Part shown: piece after piece, positions 1-64,000 of the stretch
How positions within the stretch are numbered: the first letter of the stretch is position 1
Layout: each line of letters opens with the position of its first letter
Assembly (NCBI GenBank): GCA_025642075.2
Contig: JAODUO010000621.1
Coordinates: 248,001 to 312,000 of the forward strand
DNA length: 64,000 bases
Source: Ridgeia piscesae
Taxonomy: Eukaryota > Annelida > Polychaeta > Sabellida > Siboglinidae
Direction of reading: 5' to 3'
The notes under the pieces: model-generated
What the model saw: the letters and a program-made list of their open reading frames with translations, nothing else
Databases searched by the model: none
Told to the model about the DNA's origin: nothing
Program-made: the position numbers and the translations under genes

Positions 1-177
1 TCCAGTGACATACTGGCTTTTTGAAATACTGAGCTATGTATGCAATAGTGGGAATGTGAACAATCTATCAATCATCCAAAAAGTCAGCCACTTACATGGA
101 GATAAGTTCAATGTAATGTTAGAACTTGTTGAGACCCAGACTGTGCTTTATAAAATTAGATCATTCTGGACACTTAC

Positions 178-56435
<56,258 letters not shown>

Positions 56436-56704
56436 CTGCACCAATTACTCACAAAATAATGGTGATATTTAAAGAATCATTAACAGAGTGATAATATCAC
56501 AGTAGAAAGTTTGGCATGATGAATTGATTGCACCACTCCATAAGCCATTTAATGTTGCACAGTTAGATTATTTTGGCTCATCTTTGAAATCACACTAATA
56601 TACATTAACTAGCAATTTAAAGTGTACAGTACAATCATATTATAATGAGCATGTGTGCATGCGTGCATGGGTGCATGTGTGCATGTGACATACCTTGGAG
56701 GTAT

Positions 56705-57248
56705 GTATATACAATATGTGACCCATCTTAATGAAATGAGTCAGATGTCAATAAAATGAATTCTCCGTAAATGCATCTTACTGTAACAAATTGCAAATCG
56801 AAAAAAATGCATTTTACCAGTTATCGCCATTTGGTATTCTCTATTTAAGTCTGTTTTATGTATTTTTGTGTCATTTTTGAAAAGCTGTGCTAAGTGTTCT
56901 GCTTGAATATCATGAAAAAAAGCGGGAAAATCCCCTAATTGCATGTGGTTTTTGCCACTAATTTTGTGATGGTCCCTTACAAATTAAGCATTACAATGAA
57001 ATATTAAAGCATTAAGCATTAAAATGGTTCATGGTTCCATAAATGGACAATTTTATGTTATTAAATGTGAACTGTGACCCACAGAAGGCCTTGAAGAGGT
57101 GGTCTGTTTATATCAGATGTGTAAACCACTTTGGTGTCGCTATAGCAGTGGCATCCGGGTAACTCGTTACCATTCAGACTTAAGCATCACTGATTGATGG
57201 AGCAAGAAGGTTATGTGAACAACTTGCACGTGTGCAGGTGCACCATGC
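56705..57248. repeat. Interspersed repeat family R1, copy 2
   Basis: Same family as 17270-17770 (tatgtgacccatcttaatga and aatgtgaactgtgacccac). Immediately left of the hAT-like insertion. No exon was seen between exon 1 and this repeat. Confidence 0.75.
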
Positions 57249-57256
57249 ATTTCCAT

Positions 57257-58094
57257 TAAGGATGGGACAAAAATTCAATTTGTATTCGGAATTTTGAATA
57301 TTCGAACGTTTTCCTGCTATTCGATAATATCGATCAAATATATTCCTTCATGTCCTCTGCCACAATGTCAGTCCCGGGCGATCTTTCACTTTCTAACTAC
57401 GAAAAAACTACAACCCTCAAACTACTCCTTACATATCTTATATGTATACGTATACACACATTAGGTTACAAAATAAAATCACTAACATTACTTAAACAAA
57501 TAAACTTCACAAAACAAACTCGCATAAAACTCACTGGCAGTGCAGTGTCATCACTGTCAGAGACCACTACGCATAGCTTACCGTACTATTGGTATTGTGT
57601 CGAGGGGTCTTTTGTTAGCATTTAAGGTAGCTTAGGTTTAGTTAATGTTATGGTTACTTTAGGGTTACAATAAAACTGGAATTTGTGTAAGGTCATTTAT
57701 TTAGTGATGCCTGCAATAAATTACTGATGTTACGGTAATCAATGATCTATGCGCAGCCGCCATAGGCCTCGAAGATCATGTCGAGTTTTGCATGAGTTTG
57801 TTTTGTTAATTTTATTTTATCTAGTGTGTATATGTAGATGTGATGATAAGTTTGGTGGTTGTAAGAAGTCGTTTTCTTGGTTAGGTCAGAAAGTAAATAA
57901 AAAGATCAATGCGTATATGGCCACAATGCCGACATGACAGTGCCCATGGCCACGGGATGACGGCAAGACAGCTCGACACCGTTCAGTATTCTACTCGAAT
58001 TTGAAGCCACTGAATATTCATATTCGATTCGTATTCGGAATTTTGATGATGTTCAACTCGATTCGAATGAAATTCCAGATTCGTCCCATCCTCA
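57257..58094. mobile_element. hAT-like non-autonomous DNA transposon with 8-bp target duplication
   Basis: Exact 8-bp direct repeats ATTTCCAT flank the element (57249-57256 and 58095-58102). The ends are inverted: TAAGGATGGGAC on the left and GTCCCATCCTCA on the right. Subterminal ATTCG-rich repeats (such as tattcggaattttga) occur near both ends. An 8-bp duplication is the hAT signature. No transposase is recognised inside; the short frames are unassigned. Confidence 0.88.
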
Positions 58095-58194
58095 ATTTCC
58101 ATGTGTCGTTCATTACCCACATTTTCGTAAATAAAGATGCTGATCAATATCCGACAATGGCGTAGCTCCTTTGTTGGAGGCCACCTGTGCAAAA

Positions 58195-61100
58195 TCTATA
58201 TTTTTAGAATTAATATATGTATTTATAAGTAACACACTTACCTGGCTCCGTCGTCGAATAGACTTGGCCGCGCCCAAGTTGCTCGCCACAATTAATAAAA
58301 TGAAAAAATGACCTATCCCCACAGCTCTCACCACACCATCCAATCACTGAGTCTCTTCTCTTCGCACTTGGCAAAAAGGCTCATACTGTGATAGGTAATC
58401 TCCCTATAGTGGGGAAGGAGGGAGGGTGATGGTGAAGCGACGGAGCCAGGTAAATATGTTACTTATAAATACATATTGTAGTTCTAAAAATATAGAATTT
58501 ATTGCCTAACATAGACTTAGCCTGGCTCCGTCGCTTACCAAGGTGCAGAATCTAGGTGAATGGATGGTATATAGACAATGTTACCTCTAATGATCTCTAA
58601 TGTTGGGTGCAGATTTGATTCTGCAGCCACTACCGGTCCTAGTTGAATGAGAGATAGGTCCTTGAGATAAAAGTAGGTTAAGGTGTTATGACAACACCAG
58701 GTCTCAGCTCGCAGACGCTGTTCCATGGAGGCCTGTTTCTGGAATGCGAGCGATGCAGCCATGAATTGTACCTGATGCACCTTAACCTTGAGGGACTCAA
58801 GGAGAGGTGTAGGGGAATTTGTGTAGCACTCCAGAATCGTTTTCTGGATCCACCCAGAGATTGTGGATGGTACAATGTCTCGTTTATGCCCTGATTTGAA
58901 CGACACAAAGAGGAGGCGCTTGTGCTCCCTCCAAGGCATGGACCTTTCCAGTTAGAATCTTAGTGCCCATATTGGGAACAAGAGTCGGTCTTCAGCTATG
59001 CAATAGCTCAACTGACTGTCAAGTGTTGGAATTGTGCACGAAAGCATGCATTTTGGGCCCTTGCCCAATACTTGCGTCTATGCTATGAATGACAGGTCCG
59101 TGGTATTTGGGTATGTTCAAAGGCATGGATTTCGCCCCGACGTTTGCTGGAAGTAATCGTGATGAGGAAAACTGTCTTCCATGTAAGCAGCTGATCCGAT
59201 GTTTGGTCTAGCAGTTCGAAAGGTGGTTTTGTCAAAGCTGACAAAACTAAGGTAAGATTCTACTCTGGAAATTGACATTGATGGTGCCTGTTCCATTTCA
59301 ATATTTCGAAGTAGCGACCTCAGTGCAGGATTTCATCCTACTTCCAACCTGGAAGTGGCATGAAGAGTGTTGGCGATTGCCATCTGATAGCCTGCAATGG
59401 TCGAGATAGCTAAATGTGTTTCTCCGTGTGAAGGTGGAGAAGAACATCCGACACTACACTCTCAGAAGCCGAGAGTGGATTAATGTGTTGTATGTTACAC
59501 CAAGCAGTGAAGATCCTCCACTTGGACTCATAGATCACCAGAGTAGACTCTCACTGGGGTCTACTGACAGGCAACGTCTACCGAACCGTCTCTGCTGCAG
59601 AGGGTATCCCGGATACTCTCCACATGTGTAACTGGAGATTGGACATATCACGATGGATCTAACCTCAAGGCTAGAATAGTAACCGAGGAATGTTGGGTAT
59701 CTGGAGTGGAGATTGTACCAACATCCATAAGAGTAGTGGGAACCAAATCACCTGGGACCAGTGTGGGGCAATGAGGATCAGTTCACACTGGTTCTGTTGG
59801 GCCTTCTCGAGCACCCGTGGTAACAGAGCTGGTGGTGGGTATGCGTATGGCCACAGTGCCTTCTACTGCCATGGTTGATGGATCTGAAACAGGGGACACA
59901 AATAGTGGAAGTATGTGATTCCACCTCGTTGCAAACAGATCCAATAATGGGATTCCCCATTCCCGTGCTCGGAAGACATGTGGATGTAGAGACCATATTG
60001 TACCTGACATCTGGGAAGGGCGTGACAGAATGTCTGCAAGGACGTTCAATATAGCCCTGGGATGTGTCATGTCCAGAGTACTATTTGGTTGGCCTGACAC
60101 ATGAGGAGTAGCTTCTTGGTCCATCTGCACAGCTGTATTGACCATGTTCAGCCGTGCTTGTTGATGTAGGACATTACAGTGGAGTTGTCTGATGCAACCA
60201 GGACTGTCAGACCCATAAGCTTCCGCAGCCAGTGGAGCATGGCTCTGTGTATGGCTTCTAATTCGAGTACGTTGATGTGAAGTGTTTCTCGGTTGTTGTC
60301 CATACACTGGACGATGCATCCATGAACAATCAGTGTCCGGATCTGTCATTGTGCTGACTTCCACCATTGGAAATCTTCCTCCGCCTTGGGGGAAAGAGGT
60401 ATCCATAAGTTGCTGGTTAAAACATTGAAATCCCAATGTTGAGAGATGCAATGTTGGGCTTCGCGGGTGTGCAGCCGTCCTAGAGAAACCATTTTCTCTG
60501 TGGACGCAAGAGACCGAGCAGGATCTGCTACATATGAGCACATCCTCCTTGGCTTAGCAGGAATGAGCAAATCAGTGCTTGATTTGTGATATCGATCTAG
60601 AGTTGGAGTGACCTGGAAGGAAACCATGTTGAATTGGTATCACAGAAAAAGTTCTGACTTCTTGTCGTGAATGAGGAGAAGGCCCATCGTGTGGTAGAGA
60701 TTGACCACTTGTAGAGTGTCTCGGAGTCACTGGTCGTGAGATGGTGAATAGATGAGCCAGTCGTTCAGGTACTGACAGAGATTGATGCCCATCACATGTA
60801 CCAGCATTTGATCTCTGTCATAATCTAGCCGGTGCTGACCGATGTGGAGCAGCCCGTGTTTTACAGACGGTAAAAGGTGCCGAGCCCCTGTATAGGGTAT
60901 AATGTTGTTGCTGACTGGCCACCTTGTCCCGCAACTGTAGCTTAGTTGCGAGCTCATCGAATATTGACAAATGGAGCAGTACGAAGGTGCTCCCGTTCCT
61001 CTAGTGGCACCAGGGGAGAGACTCCTCGTAGAGGTAGGTCCTGTTGATGCAGTAGGATGTTGTAGGCGATGGCGCAATCCAAGGTAGCGTCATCATACCA

Positions 61101-62447
61101 AGCAGTTGCCCCTGACTGAAACAACTGTAAAGTTGCCTTAAACTGTTCCAACAGCTGTTCTGTGGATACGCTTCCAATGTCCACGTGGTCAGTCAGTCCT
61201 TGTATGGACTGATTGAGGGCAGCTCCCGTCCAATCCTGGAAGGCTCCTGTTCCGTGCCGAGTCGTGCTCCCCCCACCTGAGGGCTACAGCTACGAAATCT
61301 GCCTGTGGCGGTTTCTGATTGGTCGGTTCCTCTCCGTCCGAAGTTAGGCCGACACCAGCCGAACTGTGTGACGTCTCGGGTTTTCGTCCGGCTCCAGTAT
61401 TTCCCGAACGTTCGGTGGCCTCGTGTGTACGGACCTCCAGCCTCGTCTCCGTTCTATCCGGAGGAATGTCACCGGGTTTCCGTCCGGGCCGGGCCCATCG
61501 GCGTAAGTCCATTGACATGGACTGCCGGATATGCTCGGATTCTCTTTGGAATCCAACTGGCAGGACTATTTTGTCCGGGCAGTTCCATCTAACGGTTCAC
61601 GTCGACACTGAACCTCCGGGAGCACAACAGGGCCGATTATTCGCGCCCACAACGTCAACAATGGTTGAACCGTCGCTAATCGCGCATTTGTAATATAGGC
61701 TATTCGCAAAAACGGTTGAGAATATTTTCCAACATGGACTAACGGTCACGGTCTTGGACCATTTCCGGGAATGCCACCGGAGGAAACCCAAGACAGCTGC
61801 CATGAGATATGCTACATGTCTGTAGGCTAGCCCGCTTGTGGCTGTGCGTCTAATAGCGCGGGTTGTAGCAATGTTTACATGTTTCAGGCGCCTGTGTTTA
61901 TGAAACGGAGCGGCGTTTATACTATTCCATTCCATACTTAATCAGTCCAATGTGAACAAGTGTCGTACTTGTTGTCTACTGTAATACCGTGACAAGAGAC
62001 ACTTGTTCAGATGATTATCGCCGCCGCGCATGAGATGCAGACTGTGTCGTGTTCGCTAGTCGTCCGCCATTGCAGTAACGTTAAAATTTAAATGGCGAAG
62101 TCGAAAAACGGCTAATAATAGAAAAATGCAACTGAAAAGTGGTCTGAAAACAGTCCATAATATTGCAGAAGTGAAAAGAAAAACAATAAACCGTGGCTTC
62201 GTTTAAACAAAATATGATATCAGCTCACAAAACTGATAAATACGGAGCTACGCGAAGGCAAGACTTAAACGATGGGTGGCGCCAAGTAAGAAGAGAAGAG
62301 ACTCAGTGATTGGATGGGGTGGTGAGAGCTGTGGAGATAGGTCATTTTTTCATTTTATTAATTGTGGCAAGCAACTTGGGCGTGGCCAAGTCTATTGCAC
62401 CTTGTGAAGCAACGGAGCCAGCCTAAGTCTATGTTAGGCAATAAATT
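58195..62447 (-). mobile_element. DIRS-type retrotransposon copy C, degenerate
   Basis: The inverted terminal repeats are 58248-58375 and 62281-62447, complementary over more than 100 bp. Sense is minus: a gag-like, Arg/Pro-rich frame at 61189-61518; a reverse transcriptase remnant near 60.75-60.8 kb whose catalytic box reads YLND instead of YLDD; a DLFATRWNHILPLF segment near 59.9 kb; and recombinase end at 58.6-58.9 kb (DIVPSTISGWIQKT, HQVQFMAASLAF), where the box-II Arg is replaced by Gln. Much of the reverse transcriptase is deleted. Right of exon 1, probably in the next intron. Confidence 0.87.
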
Positions 62448-62929
62448 ACCCCTGTTACAAGACAATCCAATGGCAGTTACCAAGAAACCAGGTGTCACTG
62501 GATGGTTTACCATCTAATAAACAGGAGCCACATTGAGGAACTAGAAGCAATAGGCAATTTAGAAGATGACATGGGCTGGTCATGGCATATGGCCTTGGCC
62601 GGTGACTATCACCCATAGTTTTATGCAGAGACCTGTCCACCCGTTGTTTGGTCGGGTAAAATCTGTTTTGGACTGGTGGACGGGTAAAAAAGGTCTTCAA
62701 AAATCATAGATATTGTCAGTTATGCCTTAGAAATGAGTGTAAATTGTGTCACATGTGTGTTTGTACTCCATTTCAGGTCCACCAAGAGCGTGCGACTGAC
62801 AACAATTTGAACCTGCATAAAGACCTGCTGTCACCAGCACCTGGGCATGCTGTCCACATATCAACCAGATATGTCCATGCTAACTAATTAATTACAGGGG
62901 ATAGTGTTGCAGGTTTGAGGTGATCTTAA

Positions 62930-63195
62930 TAATGGCGTTAATTGCACAAACTGAATCACAAACCTTTCTAACAAAAGTTTTCACATTTAACAGAGTATCT
63001 TCAGAATGACATGTTCTTCCAATGTTCCGAATTTCAGCAAGATCTGTCCATGGTAACTAAGGTACATTTCATGAAACATGACAAAAATGTGCTTAAACTT
63101 AGCAGGCAGGTTTCTCACTTTAAAGGTTTGTACCCCATACGTTTGGTGAACTGTAAGTACAGTTTTTACATGATACATAATGTGAAAGCTGAGAC
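62930..63195. repeat. Interspersed repeat family R2, copy 2
   Basis: Matches 17925-18245. Followed at 63237-63277 by gtgactcattttgttaagat gggtcacata, the inverse of the R1 start motif, so R1 and R2 may be parts of one element. Confidence 0.75.
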
Positions 63196-63439
63196 TGTAC
63201 TCTTTTCAATGGTGCTAATAACTCAATATTGAAAACATCCAACATGTGACTCATTTTGTTAAGATGGGTCACATATGATGAAGATATATTTCACAAACAT
63301 GACTTGTGTGTTGACTTGTGTTAATCCAAAATGAAACATGTAATCAGTTTATTTTAAAACATTTATAAAGTGCCATGTATCCGGGTTAAAAACCTGCTCA
63401 AAAGCACTAACAATATAAAATAACTTCATACCTCATTTA

Positions 63440-63969
63440 AGCTAATCAGTGTTCTAAATGCCATGTGGAAGAGATGTCTCTTTAGCAATGTTTTAAATGC
63501 TGCCACTGAGTCAGCTTCTCTAACAGCATGGGGTAGATTGTTCCACACTGCCGACCATATCGCTCAATGTGGTATCGTGATATTGTCAATCAATGTTGGC
63601 TGGCAGATCTCAATGAACAGGTGGGTGATGAGTATGGTGTCACTAGTGAGGTAAGATATTCTGGCCTGACATGGTGAACAGTGCGATGCATGAGATACAT
63701 GAGGAGAAGGATATTGAATTTAATTCATTGGTGAAGTGGCAACCAATGAAGACTGAACAAAACTGGTGTGATGTGATCTCTTTTGTGGGTCCCAGTAATG
63801 AGACGTACAGCAGAATTCTGGACCATCTGCAGCTTATACAGCAAACTCTCAGTAGAGCATTGCTGTAATGAATGTGAGACATGACTAAAGCATCAAGTAC
63901 TGTCTTGCACACAGCGGTAGTCAAACAGTTCCTGATCCTGGCTATGCTGTGAATGTAGCAGTATGCCAC
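63440..63969 (-). mobile_element. CR1/L2-like LINE reverse-transcriptase tail, minus strand
   Basis: The minus sequence includes IARIRNCLTTAVCKTVLDAL then VMSHIHYSNALL, and ends near 63440-63535 with VWNNLPHAVREADSVAAFKT. It is the C-terminal end of a CR1/L2-type polymerase, running in from beyond the right edge of the window. Confidence 0.82.
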
Positions 63970-64000
63970 CTGGCAAATACGGGATACAGGCCCCGATATT

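Noticed and set aside
57350..57937. Plus-strand frames inside the hAT-like element
   Set aside because: Short and without hAT transposase motifs.

Overview
The window is animal nuclear DNA. It has short exons with GT/AG boundaries, AT-rich introns, microsatellites, LINE fragments, DIRS-type retrotransposons and cut-and-paste transposons. Nothing looks prokaryotic. A marine invertebrate such as a mollusc or another lophotrochozoan or deuterostome would fit, but I cannot name the species.

One host gene can be supported, on the minus strand: an RNF213 (mysterin) orthologue or close paralogue, a giant dynein-like AAA+ E3 ubiquitin ligase. I traced 42 internal coding exons from 56435 down to 178, about 7.7 kb of coding sequence or roughly 2,570 codons. 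Splice phases agree at every junction except one (29564/25118). The exons cover part of the N-terminal arm and linker, then three AAA+ P-loop regions: SERAGVGKS (exon 20), GETGCGKT (exon 30, with DEAN Walker B in exon 31) and GKPGSSKS (exon 37, with DEVG Walker B in exon 38). The 5' exons lie right of 56.4 kb, probably outside the window. The remaining AAA modules and the RING/E3 half lie left of base 1.

Layout. 1-8 kb: AAA core exons, few repeats. 8.1-12.8 kb: a 57-bp minisatellite of about 48 units plus a 179-bp array, split by a 1.56-kb TA-target transposon. 13-25 kb: exons 15-29 with further minisatellites at 14.1, 18.6 and 21.1 kb. 25-29.5 kb: an intron holding two LINE fragments. 29.5-35.3 kb: linker exons. 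35.3-45.1 kb: one intron filled by two degenerate DIRS copies carrying a LINE insertion and a second TA transposon. 45-56.4 kb: N-terminal exons, with a decayed transposon ORF of the CXC type, a hairpin-rich inverted-repeat element and microsatellites. 56.4-64 kb: no host exon seen; a hAT-like element with an exact 8-bp target duplication, a third DIRS copy and a LINE tail.

Main discovery candidate: three separate minisatellites in this gene start at an exon edge and carry that exon's splice site plus its first or last coding bases. They are the acceptor of the GETGCGKT exon (57-bp unit), the acceptor of exon 18 (76-bp unit) and the donor of exon 22 (27/81-bp unit). The introns therefore hold dozens of decoy splice sites. 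In the 57-bp array the unit is a whole number of codons and stays open in the exon frame, so use of a decoy acceptor could add 19-residue repeats just before the P-loop.
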